A stretch of DNA of 64,000 nucleotides from Chengkuizengella sediminis. Lineage in GTDB: Bacteria; Bacillota; Bacilli; Paenibacillales; KCTC-33759. Of the stretch, positions 54,093-62,808 are shown piece by piece. Each line of letters begins with the position of its first letter. The first letter of the stretch is position 1. Made by a program: the position numbers and the translations under genes. The stretch lies in assembly GCF_010078385.1 (NCBI RefSeq), contig NZ_SIJC01000001.1:744001-808000 (forward strand). The letters are read 5' to 3'. Below the pieces are notes generated by a model that ran no database searches, had not been told where the DNA came from, and saw only the letters and a list, made by a program, of their open reading frames with translations.

Positions 54093-55688
54093 ATGTTTGA
54101 AAAATCAATTTGCGATTGTTGCGTCTGTCCGATGCAGTTTGTTTTAGAACAGTTCAGAGGAGAAGAAGTTGATATATTTTCTCTAGAATTAGGAGGGGAT
54201 ATTATTAATTTTAATATTCAAATTACTGAAGTCAAAAACTTTATTGTGTCGGGGATAGATAAATCTCCTGTTGGTTCAGATAATCCAATTCATATACCGA
54301 TTTGCAATATATTTTTTGTTATTCCTCCAACGATTCCTGATGTAAAACCGATTCAAAAAAATACGAAAGGGGAATGTGTATGTTGTGAGGATCCCATTAC
54401 CAATGTTGCTAATGCATTAAACGGTAAAGAAGTATCTATTTTAGAAGGGTTATTTATTATTGAAAAGGTAGGTGAAGGAATAGTGATTGGGCAGAATCCC
54501 AATGAAATAGTTGTTTTTTCCAGTTGTAAAATAAGTGGAATAGAAGAAATGACAAATGGTGCTTTATCTCTTCCAATTCCAAAGGAGATGTCTTTCAACA
54601 TTGAAAAATCAATTTGCGATTGTTGCGTCTGTCCGATGCAGTTTGCCTTAGAACAGTTTAAAGGAGAAGAAGTTTTTATACTTTCAGAAACTTTAACTTC
54701 TACAATTCAAATTATAGAAGTAAATAACTTTATTGTGTCTGGAATAGTAGTGGGAGAACCAAGTCAAGGAAACCCCATTCATATTCCAATTTGCAATATC
54801 CTTTTTGTTTCGCCAATTTCAACCACAAGGATTCCAGATGTAAAACCGATTCAAAAAAATACAAAAGGGGAATGTGTATGTTGTGAGGATCCTATTACCA
54901 ATGTTGCTAATGCATTAATAGGCAAAGAAGTATCTATTAGAATCGAATTAACTTTATCATCATTGATTATTGAATTTATTATTGAAAAGGTAGGTGAAGG
55001 AATAGTATTTGGAAATATAACCTCAATTGAACCACCTTTCGGCTCAACAATAATTTTATCCAGTTGTAAGATACCTGGAATAGAAGAAATGACAAATGAA
55101 CCTTTGTCTCCTCCAAATTTAAAGGAGAGGTTTGTTAACTTTGAAAAATCAATTTGCGATTGTTGCGTCTGCCCAATGCAATTTGCTCTAGAACAATTTA
55201 GAGGAGAAGAAATTGTAATACGTTCAGAGTTTGGAGGTTTTAATATTCAAATTACGGAAGTCAAAAACTTTATTGTTTCCGGAATAGATAAATCTCCTGT
55301 TGGTTCAGGCAATCCAATTCATATACCCATTTGCAATATAGTTCAATTTTTGCCAATTTCGGAAAAAAAGATTCCAGATGTAAAACCGATTCAAAAAAAT
55401 ACAAAAGGGGAATGTGTATGTTGTGAGGATCCTACTACTAATGTCGCTAATGCATTAATAGGCAAAGAAGTAACTTTTTTTAATCTTACATTTATTATTG
55501 AGAAGGTAGGAGAAGGAATAGTGATTGGGCAAAATCCAGATTTAATATTTGTATTTTCCAGTTGTAAAATAAGTGGAATAGAAGAGATGAAATGGAACTC
55601 TTTTGTTTTCTCCACAGAGGTGACCGCACAAAAATCAAGTCGTTGGAACAATCTAAAACAGATGTCTGTCAAGGGTAATAAGATTTAA
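54093..55688 (+). CDS. Cysteine-rich tandem-repeat protein, probable spore coat/exosporium component
   Basis: This 531-residue protein has no signal peptide. It is built from three units (residues ~3-169, 170-348, 350-500), each with two related halves. The first half starts KSICDCCVCPMQFALEQF and ends HIPICNI. The second starts GECVCCEDPITNVANALIGK and ends SSCKISGIEEM. Between cysteine clusters each half alternates short beta strands (GKEV..., FIIEKVGEGIVIG), suggesting six small SH3/Sm-like barrels. Paired cysteines and the sigma-K-like promoter suggest disulfide-linked coat assembly. The last 30 residues are unrelated. No named family recognised. Confidence 0.75.
   Translation: MFEKSICDCCVCPMQFVLEQFRGEEVDIFSLELGGDIINFNIQITEVKNFIVSGIDKSPVGSDNPIHIPICNIFFVIPPTIPDVKPIQKNTKGECVCCEDPITNVANALNGKEVSILEGLFIIEKVGEGIVIGQNPNEIVVFSSCKISGIEEMTNGALSLPIPKEMSFNIEKSICDCCVCPMQFALEQFKGEEVFILSETLTSTIQIIEVNNFIVSGIVVGEPSQGNPIHIPICNILFVSPISTTRIPDVKPIQKNTKGECVCCEDPITNVANALIGKEVSIRIELTLSSLIIEFIIEKVGEGIVFGNITSIEPPFGSTIILSSCKIPGIEEMTNEPLSPPNLKERFVNFEKSICDCCVCPMQFALEQFRGEEIVIRSEFGGFNIQITEVKNFIVSGIDKSPVGSGNPIHIPICNIVQFLPISEKKIPDVKPIQKNTKGECVCCEDPTTNVANALIGKEVTFFNLTFIIEKVGEGIVIGQNPDLIFVFSSCKISGIEEMKWNSFVFSTEVTAQKSSRWNNLKQMSVKGNKI
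54097..55640 (+). repeat. Threefold intragenic DNA repeat
   Basis: Units begin at 54097, 54601 and 55141 (periods 504 and 540 bases), each opening with the same TTGAAAAATCAATTTGCGAT block. A second conserved block (GTAAAACCGATTCAAAAAAA, then the GGGGAATGTGTATGTTGTGA segment) recurs in the middle of each. High nucleotide identity in the cysteine segments suggests recent duplication or gene conversion. Confidence 0.9.
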
Positions 55689-55817
55689 CGAATTTGACTA
55701 TTATTATTGATAAAGAACTTAAAAAATTAAACAGATTATTAAATTCATCTGCAGAGGAAAAATTGAAGTTCCAAATCAATATATGAATGAAAAATTTCCA
55801 GCTTTATAAATGAACAC

Positions 55818-55857
55818 AAACTACAAGTTAATTGAGCATATAACTTGTAGTTTTTTT
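55818..55857 (+). terminator. Terminator of the cysteine-rich repeat gene
   Basis: AACTACAAGTTA pairs with TAACTTGTAGTT around a ten-base loop, followed by seven T residues on the plus strand. It lies 130 bases after the stop. Confidence 0.85.
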
Positions 55858-55879
55858 GAAACTAATACAATGGAAATCA

Positions 55880-55951
55880 ATATTTCTCTATAATCTGTTC
55901 AGGATTATCCCACATTAATTGAATTCCGGATTGAATTCCTCCTTCAACGAA
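55880..55951 (-). pseudogene. Remnant of a third fibronectin-III-like repeat
   Basis: After the TAG stop of the crystallin/toxin gene the same frame continues FVEGGIQSGIQLMWDNPEQI and stops at a TGA. This matches the start of the two preceding FN3-like repeats (VVEGGIQLTWDHAEIM). The TAG occupies the place of a CAG glutamine codon in the earlier copies. The ancestor therefore had at least three such repeats. Confidence 0.7.
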
Positions 55952-58846
55952 CTAGGTATTTATATTCCTTGGTGTTGTTCCAACAACACCTACAGTAACC
56001 GGATCACTGAATTCTCCAACTAGTAATGTCGGAGGAGAAATATCATAGTACTCGTAAACCAACAATCGTACAGTATAGTCATGAGGTTGTATCATTTCAG
56101 AAGGATCAAGTTCATGTGTAAAAGATTTGTAAGCTGTTTGAGTCAAATATTTCCCATCTCTGTAGATTTGGTAGTTAAAAAATTGTCCTGCATAGTATTC
56201 ATCCATAATCTCTGCATGATCCCAAGTTAATTGAATTCCGCCTTCAACGACCTGGGCATTTAAATTTTTGGCCGTTGTTCCAACAACATCTACAGTAACC
56301 GGATCACTGAATTCTCCAATTAGTAATGTTGGAGGAGAAGTATCATAGTACTCGTAAACAAACAGTCGTACAGTATAGTCATGAGGTTCAGCCATCTCAG
56401 AAGGATCAAGTTCATGTGTAAAAGATTTGTATGCTGTTTGAGTCACATATTTTCCATCTCGGTAGATTTGATAGTTAAAAAATTGTCCTGCAAAATACTG
56501 CTCCATAATATCTGCATGATCCCAAGTTAATTGAATTCCGCCTTCAACGATCTGTGCATTTAAATTTTTGGCTGTTGTTCCAAATTGCATTTTATCTTGA
56601 ATAGCTAAAGCTAGCTCTAAGATATCATCCCAATTCAACATAGCATCATTTAAATATGCAATCAAAAAGAAAGAATCAATATCCATTTCGTCTCTAATAA
56701 TTTCTAACAGCCTATCAAACTTTAAAGATAATGTACTCCATTGATTCTGTAACCCACTTAAACCACTATCTAAATAATAATACGCTCCATCAATCACATT
56801 CAGGATGTCCTCTAATTGATCACTAATTTGGTTTACATAAAATAACTCAATTCTTTTGTTTTGAATATCACTGTTTGGTGTTGGTTTGTCTTCATCCCCT
56901 ATACTTCTTTCCCAGCTATTGATTTCACTTTCTAAACTAATTATCTTTTGACTAGCTTCGTTGTAATCCATTTGAAAATTCACTCTGTCTACATCACGTA
57001 GATTTATTTTAAAACTATTAATCGTGTTATCTACATTCTCAACATTAGCCTCTTCTTCCTCAATCCTTTCTTGTAATTCCATTAATAGTTGAATAAATTC
57101 ATCTTTTGCTTGTTGTGAATTAAAAATCTCATCAGATAGATCCACTAAACGGTTGTAAGTTTCATTAAATTCCTCATTATATTGAATTAAATCATGAATG
57201 ACTGGAAGAGCAAGTGGTTGAATATCATCTATCCAAGATATCGCACGATTTTGAGCGGTATTTAGATGTTGAGCAGCATTAGGCAAATATGACTGGGTCT
57301 CAGTACTAGAGCTTATCGTTGTCATTACATCCAAGTAATCTTGAAAAGTATACGAATCTTCTTCTAAATCAGCGATGTTAAAAACCTTTATCGAAGTTAC
57401 CGTATCATTACCGATTAAATTATAAGCCAATCTAGGATCGTCGTTATCAAAGATTTCAGCAGTACCTGACCATTTATGTTCATATAGAATCACTACATAA
57501 TCTCCTACAACTCTCAAGGAACTTAATAAATCACCAAAGCCATAATCTTTATCTAAATCGTAACTTCCTGAATCAAAGTGAAGAACTCTTCCTCCGTAAC
57601 CTTCATGTTCGTATAGATAAACTCCTTCTTGTGCATTAGAGGGTAGTTCTGGTAGTTTGGTTACAGTGATCGTAGATACTTTATCATTACCTACACTATT
57701 ATTTGTTAAATTAGAGTCGTTGTTATAAAAGGTTTCAATTTTGTTTTGGTTAAAAATGGATTCTCCAGAATCCCAGTCATCTTGATAAAGGGTCACACTA
57801 TAATCTCCGATAATTTTTACAGAACTTAATTTATCATCAAAACCATAATCTTCATCTAGATTGTACCTTCCAGCACCAAAATGAAGCTCTCTTCCTCCGT
57901 AATCTGAATTTTCGTAGAGATATACTCCTTCTTCTCCAGCAGCAGGGAGTTTAGTAACAATGATCGTGGATACTTTATCATTGCCTACTCTATTATCTCC
58001 TAACCAACTATCGTTACTATAAAAGGTTTCATCCGTATCTGACCAATCATCTTGATATAGGGTCACACTATAATCTCCGGTGATTTTTAACGAGCTTAGT
58101 TTATCATCAAAACCATAATCTTCATCTAAATTGTATCTTCCAGCACCAAAATGAAGAACTCTTCCCCCATAATTTGAATCTTCGTAAAGATAAACACCTT
58201 CTTCTCCAGCTTTTGGCAGTTCGTTTACAATAATCGTGGATACTTTATCATTACCTACTCTATTATTTGTTAAACTAGCATCGTTACTATAAAATGTCTC
58301 ATCTGTATCTGACCAGTCATCTTGATAAAGAGTCACACTATAATTTCCAACAATTTTTAACGAACTTAATTTATCATCAAAACCAAAATCTTCATCTAAA
58401 TTGTACCTCCCAGGACCAAAATGAAGAACTCTTCCTCCATAGTTTGCATGTTCATAAAGATAAACTCCTTCTCCTCCACCAGGCACTTCAAAAACAGTAA
58501 TCGTTGATACTTTATCATTACCTACTTTATTATTTGTTAAAGTAGAGTCGTTGCTATAAAATGTTTCTGATGTATCTGACCAATCATCTTGATAAAGGGT
58601 CATTCCAAAATTACCTACGACTCTTAACGAACTTAATCTATCATCAAATCCATAATCTTCATCTAAATTGTACCTCCCAGGACCAAAATAAAGCTCTCTT
58701 CCACCGTAATTTGAATGTTCATAAAGGTAAATCCCTTGTTCCTGAGCGTTTACTTTCAAAGCACCTTCTGGTAGAAGCAAAGTGAAAACCATTGCAAACA
58801 TTAAAAATTGGCATAATTTAAATAAAACTCTTTTCTTCATGTTCAT
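55952..58846 (-). CDS. Secreted five-domain beta/gamma-crystallin, HBL-like toxin component, FN3 fusion
   Basis: This 964-residue protein has a signal peptide (1-34, KVNA-QE). Five beta/gamma-crystallin domains follow (about 38-120, 127-209, 217-299, 307-397, 408-489), each with GVYLYEHSNYGGR and the calcium-type motif DDKLSS, plus GNDKVST in the second Greek key. A helical domain (about 498-754) contains AISWIDDIQPLALPVIHDL, which aligns with the W(L/I)D(D/E)I signature of the two HBL-like proteins encoded upstream but lacks a hydrophobic hairpin. Two FN3-like repeats follow (about 756-953). I infer a binding or lytic component of a tripartite pore-forming toxin with added targeting modules. 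Confidence 0.82.
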   Translation of the reverse strand: MNMKKRVLFKLCQFLMFAMVFTLLLPEGALKVNAQEQGIYLYEHSNYGGRELYFGPGRYNLDEDYGFDDRLSSLRVVGNFGMTLYQDDWSDTSETFYSNDSTLTNNKVGNDKVSTITVFEVPGGGEGVYLYEHANYGGRVLHFGPGRYNLDEDFGFDDKLSSLKIVGNYSVTLYQDDWSDTDETFYSNDASLTNNRVGNDKVSTIIVNELPKAGEEGVYLYEDSNYGGRVLHFGAGRYNLDEDYGFDDKLSSLKITGDYSVTLYQDDWSDTDETFYSNDSWLGDNRVGNDKVSTIIVTKLPAAGEEGVYLYENSDYGGRELHFGAGRYNLDEDYGFDDKLSSVKIIGDYSVTLYQDDWDSGESIFNQNKIETFYNNDSNLTNNSVGNDKVSTITVTKLPELPSNAQEGVYLYEHEGYGGRVLHFDSGSYDLDKDYGFGDLLSSLRVVGDYVVILYEHKWSGTAEIFDNDDPRLAYNLIGNDTVTSIKVFNIADLEEDSYTFQDYLDVMTTISSSTETQSYLPNAAQHLNTAQNRAISWIDDIQPLALPVIHDLIQYNEEFNETYNRLVDLSDEIFNSQQAKDEFIQLLMELQERIEEEEANVENVDNTINSFKINLRDVDRVNFQMDYNEASQKIISLESEINSWERSIGDEDKPTPNSDIQNKRIELFYVNQISDQLEDILNVIDGAYYYLDSGLSGLQNQWSTLSLKFDRLLEIIRDEMDIDSFFLIAYLNDAMLNWDDILELALAIQDKMQFGTTAKNLNAQIVEGGIQLTWDHADIMEQYFAGQFFNYQIYRDGKYVTQTAYKSFTHELDPSEMAEPHDYTVRLFVYEYYDTSPPTLLIGEFSDPVTVDVVGTTAKNLNAQVVEGGIQLTWDHAEIMDEYYAGQFFNYQIYRDGKYLTQTAYKSFTHELDPSEMIQPHDYTVRLLVYEYYDISPPTLLVGEFSDPVTVGVVGTTPRNINT

Positions 58847-58886
58847 TTTTTATTTTCTCCTTATGTTAATAGATTTGATTTGTTCA

Positions 58887-59753
58887 TTACTGTATAACCG
58901 TATTTTCTAAATCTGAAAAAACATCTTTAAGATCATCATCTTTAATTTTAATATCCGCTTGATCAATTTTATCTTGTAAAGCTGTAACAATATCTTCTGG
59001 TTTCACTTTAGAAAGCTTTAGTTCATCTTCTATTTCATTCCTCATTTCATCAAAAGACTTCATCGCTTGTCGATCTGTAATTTTTATAATGAAATACTCC
59101 TCTCCTTCTTTTATAGGAGAACTTACCTCTTCTATATCAAGTGAAGAAAGATTTTTTTCTAAATCAGTTCCTAATTCAAGGGCATGCCATCCGATATTTC
59201 CACCTTTAGTTGCCGAATCAGCATCTGTAGAATACTCCTTTGCTAATTCTTCAAAACTAGCACCTTCATCTAGTTTTTGTTCCATTTCCTTCACTGTCTC
59301 TTCATCTTTCACCACTATTTGACTTAACTTAACCTCAGGGACAAGATTGTCATAGTGCTCCCTAATCTCATTTTCTTTAACTTCTATATTTTCTAATACA
59401 GCCTTTTGCTGTAGTATTTGTATTCTTAACATCTCCTTGATCTGTTCATCAGTATGTAAACCCAATTGTTTCAACACTAGTAAATAAGATAATCCTAGTT
59501 GTTCTTTTAAATCATCAAGGGCTTTCTCTATTTCTTGTTGCGTGACTGTATAATCTTGCGAGAGAATTTTATCGTATAGCACATCGGATAATATTTTTTC
59601 CCCATAATGCTCTTTCATGAGGTCATACATTTCTGATTTGGTTACATTTCCAAATTTCGTCTCCGCTATCACTTCTGAATCATCTGAACTTGTGTTTGTA
59701 CAAGAACTTAAAAGTAGTACACTCAAGAATAATAATAGAATTAATTTTCTCAT
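58887..59753 (-). CDS. prsA: PrsA-type lipoprotein foldase (parvulin PPIase)
   Basis: This 288-residue protein has a lipobox LLSSC (C18), a SurA-like N-domain, a parvulin domain (about 135-225: VKLSQIVVKDEETVKEM, YSTDADSATKGGNIGWH, VSSPIKEGEEYFIIKI) and a helical C-terminus. It would sit on the outer membrane face and help secreted proteins fold. It lies 40 bases upstream of the 964-residue toxin-like gene in the same direction, which suggests a foldase dedicated to this locus. Confidence 0.9.
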   Translation of the reverse strand: MRKLILLLFLSVLLLSSCTNTSSDDSEVIAETKFGNVTKSEMYDLMKEHYGEKILSDVLYDKILSQDYTVTQQEIEKALDDLKEQLGLSYLLVLKQLGLHTDEQIKEMLRIQILQQKAVLENIEVKENEIREHYDNLVPEVKLSQIVVKDEETVKEMEQKLDEGASFEELAKEYSTDADSATKGGNIGWHALELGTDLEKNLSSLDIEEVSSPIKEGEEYFIIKITDRQAMKSFDEMRNEIEDELKLSKVKPEDIVTALQDKIDQADIKIKDDDLKDVFSDLENTVIQ

Positions 59754-59838
59754 TTTTTATATCTCCTTTAGACTTTTATGTATATTGTGATAAAAAGTTA
59801 AATCACTATTTGATATTACATATCGCTGTTTATATGAT

Positions 59839-60219
59839 TCAATCCGCAGTCCTTAACTCGTTTATGGTACGATTCAGATTTTCAGATAGCGTTATCTTTT
59901 CAACTTCACCATAAGGAGTGTATGTGATATAGATGTTGCCCAAGCTTACGCTATCATTTGAATAGATCCAAGGAATTTCATCTATTGCTTTCATCCTTTC
60001 CTTTTCACTATCAAAAACATAGATAATGATTTCACTTTTTTCACCGTCAATTCGATATTTATACGATTCCCCAATAGAGAGTTCTAGTTTTTCTTTAAAT
60101 TTTAAAGGGACATCATTTTCTTCTAGTGCTGACATCATTTCAAAAATGTTAATGGGATCATTCGTTGAACATGCACTTAATAGAAACAGACTGAAGACGA
60201 CAATAATTAAATTTTTCAT
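59839..60219 (-). CDS. Small lipoprotein of unknown function in the toxin locus
   Basis: This 126-residue protein has a lipoprotein signal (FLLSAC, C17) and a compact domain with KLELSIGESYKYRIDGEKSE, IIIYVFDSEKERMKAI and NIYITYTP. This resembles small anchored stress or immunity lipoproteins, but no family is recognised. There is no clear ribosome site; the start at 60219 is chosen for signal-peptide shape, and the frame extends to 60234. Its place between toxin components makes an accessory or self-protection role possible, which is inference. Confidence 0.65.
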   Translation of the reverse strand: MKNLIIVVFSLFLLSACSTNDPINIFEMMSALEENDVPLKFKEKLELSIGESYKYRIDGEKSEIIIYVFDSEKERMKAIDEIPWIYSNDSVSLGNIYITYTPYGEVEKITLSENLNRTINELRTAD

Positions 60220-60340
60220 ATAGGAATACATCACAGCTGGTGCAGTATACCTTAATTCATAATCAAATGATTAAAGAATGCACCTTCCCCCTTATTCATA
60301 TTTGTATAACATCGATGATCACTTAACTTGTAAATCTAGC

Positions 60341-60387
60341 CAAACCTCTTGAAACAATCATTTATCATGATCGATCAAGAAGGTTTG
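60341..60387. other. Long imperfect hairpin downstream of the 388-residue toxin gene
   Basis: CAAACCTCTTGA pairs with TCAAGAAGGTTTG, with one bulge, around a 22-base AT-rich loop, just after the stop at 60413. It lacks a T-run on the minus strand. It may be a transcript-processing element or weak attenuator separating the two toxin genes from the lipoprotein, prsA and crystallin genes. Confidence 0.45.
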
Positions 60388-60412
60388 ACTAACATGGTTT
60401 TTCTTTTTTATC

Positions 60413-61570
60413 TTAGTTTAGGTCTTCAATTGTAAAATCATATTCTAACTGCAGACCACGTGCGAACTCGTTAAGTTGATTTGCTTCTGTTTCTAAAATA
60501 TCTATTTGATATGGTAAAAAGAAACTATTTTCCCAATCAAGTTCCAACTTATTTTTAAGATTTTCTATTTTTGTTCCCATAATAACCCATTGGCTTTTTA
60601 ATCCTTCAGTAGCTTCAAATGCCAGTTGAGTATTGCTTCGTAGGATATCTGTGTCATCCATAATGTGTGCTAAAACCCCATATTCAAATTCTGTTTGGTT
60701 TAAATCTTCAGTTTTAGCGGCGATTTCTCTCAATATGTCTTCCCTTTTTTCTGCTAAAGCTATCAAAACTCCTGTTTGAGCCCAAAATGCAACAAAACCT
60801 GTAAACATCATCACTCCACCAACTAAAGGAAATGCAGTAGAGACAGCAGCTCCTATTAGACCTAAAACTATTGCTCCGCCTGCTCCAAAGGCAAGACCAG
60901 TAATTTGTTTATTTAAACTTTCAAGTTCCAAATTTAAAGTATCTAATTCACTTCTTAATACTGCTAATTGACCATCTTCCCCCTCTACTGCATTTTTAAT
61001 AGTATTAAAATCTGTAGCTAGATTTGCTACGATATCTGCAAGTTCATCTCTGTAAGAGTTTAATTGTTCTTCTAATTCACCTACAACCATCTGATAGCCT
61101 TCTGCCTCAGCTTGTAAAAGACTGAGTCCAAGTATAAAATTATCTTTATCGTTATTTTCATAGGCTTGTCTCAACGGAGCAGCAAAAGCAGCCTGCGTGT
61201 TAGTCCAACTAATAATATCTTGATTTACTTGTAACATTTGGGGTTTTATCTCATCTAGCCATGTTGTTGCAGCCCCATTAATATCATTGAGGTGAGTTTC
61301 TAAGGGCTGAACTAAATTTACATTCCGAGAAATTTCTTCAATTTTATCAAACACGATTCTCGTTTGTGTTGTAGCAGTCATAGCATAGGCCTCTGTTATA
61401 GCAAACGCCGTGGACGCCTCCTCTAAACCATCAAATAATCCCTCAAGGCTTATGACTTCCTCTGAAGATATTTCTTCATTAGCATACACCTTAAAACTAG
61501 GACTAATCATACTAAAACCTAATGTGATAGTTAATACAATACAAAGCACCTTAGTTATATACTTATTCAT
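60413..61570 (-). CDS. HBL/NHE-family alpha-helical pore-forming toxin component
   Basis: This 385-residue protein has a signal peptide (about 1-31, VYA-NE) and a long alpha-helical bundle. ATTWLDEIKPQMLQVNQDII (about 102-121) is the HBL/NHE signature. A hydrophobic stretch of about 48 residues (226-273, GLAFGAGGAIVLGLIGAAVS onward) is flanked by heptad helices and corresponds to the membrane-inserting tongue of Hbl-B/NheB/C. The start ATG at 61570 has GGAG ten bases upstream; the ATG at 61579 is too close. It follows the 393-residue paralogue by 56 bases. Confidence 0.87.
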   Translation of the reverse strand: MNKYITKVLCIVLTITLGFSMISPSFKVYANEEISSEEVISLEGLFDGLEEASTAFAITEAYAMTATTQTRIVFDKIEEISRNVNLVQPLETHLNDINGAATTWLDEIKPQMLQVNQDIISWTNTQAAFAAPLRQAYENNDKDNFILGLSLLQAEAEGYQMVVGELEEQLNSYRDELADIVANLATDFNTIKNAVEGEDGQLAVLRSELDTLNLELESLNKQITGLAFGAGGAIVLGLIGAAVSTAFPLVGGVMMFTGFVAFWAQTGVLIALAEKREDILREIAAKTEDLNQTEFEYGVLAHIMDDTDILRSNTQLAFEATEGLKSQWVIMGTKIENLKNKLELDWENSFFLPYQIDILETEANQLNEFARGLQLEYDFTIEDLN

Positions 61571-61626
61571 AAACAACATTCTCCTCTCAAGTTACTAAAA
61601 TATTGGATACATATTTAAATCATTTT

Positions 61627-62808
61627 TTAATCTATTTGTTCGTATAGTTCTTCATCTAGATCTAACTCTAATAAAGGCAATTGACTAAAGGATTGAATAA
61701 TCTCTGCCTGATCTGAAACTTGATTCATAGAATCTCTAAGTTCTGTAAATAAATTTACCAAGAAGTTGTTATCAATAGATGCAGAAAATTGAATCTGAAA
61801 AATTGTATTTTCTAACTCATCCTTAATTAAATTTAAGGTGTTATTTACATTTTCAATGGGGATATCATCTACTCTGTTTGCAAACTGATCCATTGAAATT
61901 TCATTGATATTCATAATAGACACATCAAGATTGATCTCAGCAATTTCCCTTGATATTTCTGCAATATCATGATTTATATTATGTAATCTTTTACTCTGCG
62001 TTATTAAAATTGCTGTTGATCCTGATAAGGCAAACACTGATCCTACTAAACCTACTATCAACCAAGTAGTTGGTCCTGTTGCTATTGTTATTGCACCAAT
62101 TGCTGCAATTAACCCAAGAGTAGAACCTGTGAATCCAATACTAGAACCTACTATAAATGCGACTATTTGTTCTCTTTCTCCTTTTAATTCATCAAGTTCA
62201 GTTTTTAACTCTTCTAACCTACTTTCTTCGTTTGTAAGATCATCTCTTGCTAAAGAAATTGCAACAGAAAACTCCTCATGTTCTCTATTAATAGTAGAGT
62301 TTAAATTTCCTGTATCTAATAGATTATTATCTGTCTGACCTTGTATGAGTTCCACTTGATCAAGTATATAGGTTAATCCTACAATAAGTTGATTCTTACT
62401 TTCGGGGTCATTATTAACGTTTTGGGATAACTCCACAAGTGGTTCATAAAATGAATTTACTACATTGTTGAAAGATATAATATTCTGAATGAATTGAGCA
62501 TTTTGTGTTTTAATATCATCCAACCATAATCTAGCATTGTCTTTAAAAGAATCTTGGAAGACTGTTAATTCCTCATAATTCTCAATAGATAGTTCCGGTT
62601 GAGTTAATAGTTCAAGGGCACTTTGATTAATTAGTAGTTGTTGTTGTCCCAGTTCCTGTAAATCGGTTTGTAAATTTTGAATAGATTGAATTAAATTGCT
62701 TTGAACATTGACTAGATTATCAGATGCTTGAGCATCATTTGGGATAAAGAAAATATTAGCGATCATAATGGAAATCAAACCTGTAATTAAAATTCGCTTT
62801 GTTCTCAT
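61627..62808 (-). CDS. HBL/NHE-family alpha-helical pore-forming toxin component
   Basis: This 393-residue protein has a signal peptide (1-28, AQA-SD). ARLWLDDIKTQNAQFIQNII (92-111) matches the signature of its neighbour. A coiled-coil helix ends in EELKTELDELKGEREQ and leads into a hydrophobic tongue of about 55 residues (215-270) rich in glycine. Symmetric helices follow (LHNINHDIAEISREIAEINL). It is the first gene of the locus, with GGAGGT before the ATG. Homology to HBL/NHE is by signature and architecture. Confidence 0.87.
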   Translation of the reverse strand: MRTKRILITGLISIMIANIFFIPNDAQASDNLVNVQSNLIQSIQNLQTDLQELGQQQLLINQSALELLTQPELSIENYEELTVFQDSFKDNARLWLDDIKTQNAQFIQNIISFNNVVNSFYEPLVELSQNVNNDPESKNQLIVGLTYILDQVELIQGQTDNNLLDTGNLNSTINREHEEFSVAISLARDDLTNEESRLEELKTELDELKGEREQIVAFIVGSSIGFTGSTLGLIAAIGAITIATGPTTWLIVGLVGSVFALSGSTAILITQSKRLHNINHDIAEISREIAEINLDVSIMNINEISMDQFANRVDDIPIENVNNTLNLIKDELENTIFQIQFSASIDNNFLVNLFTELRDSMNQVSDQAEIIQSFSQLPLLELDLDEELYEQID

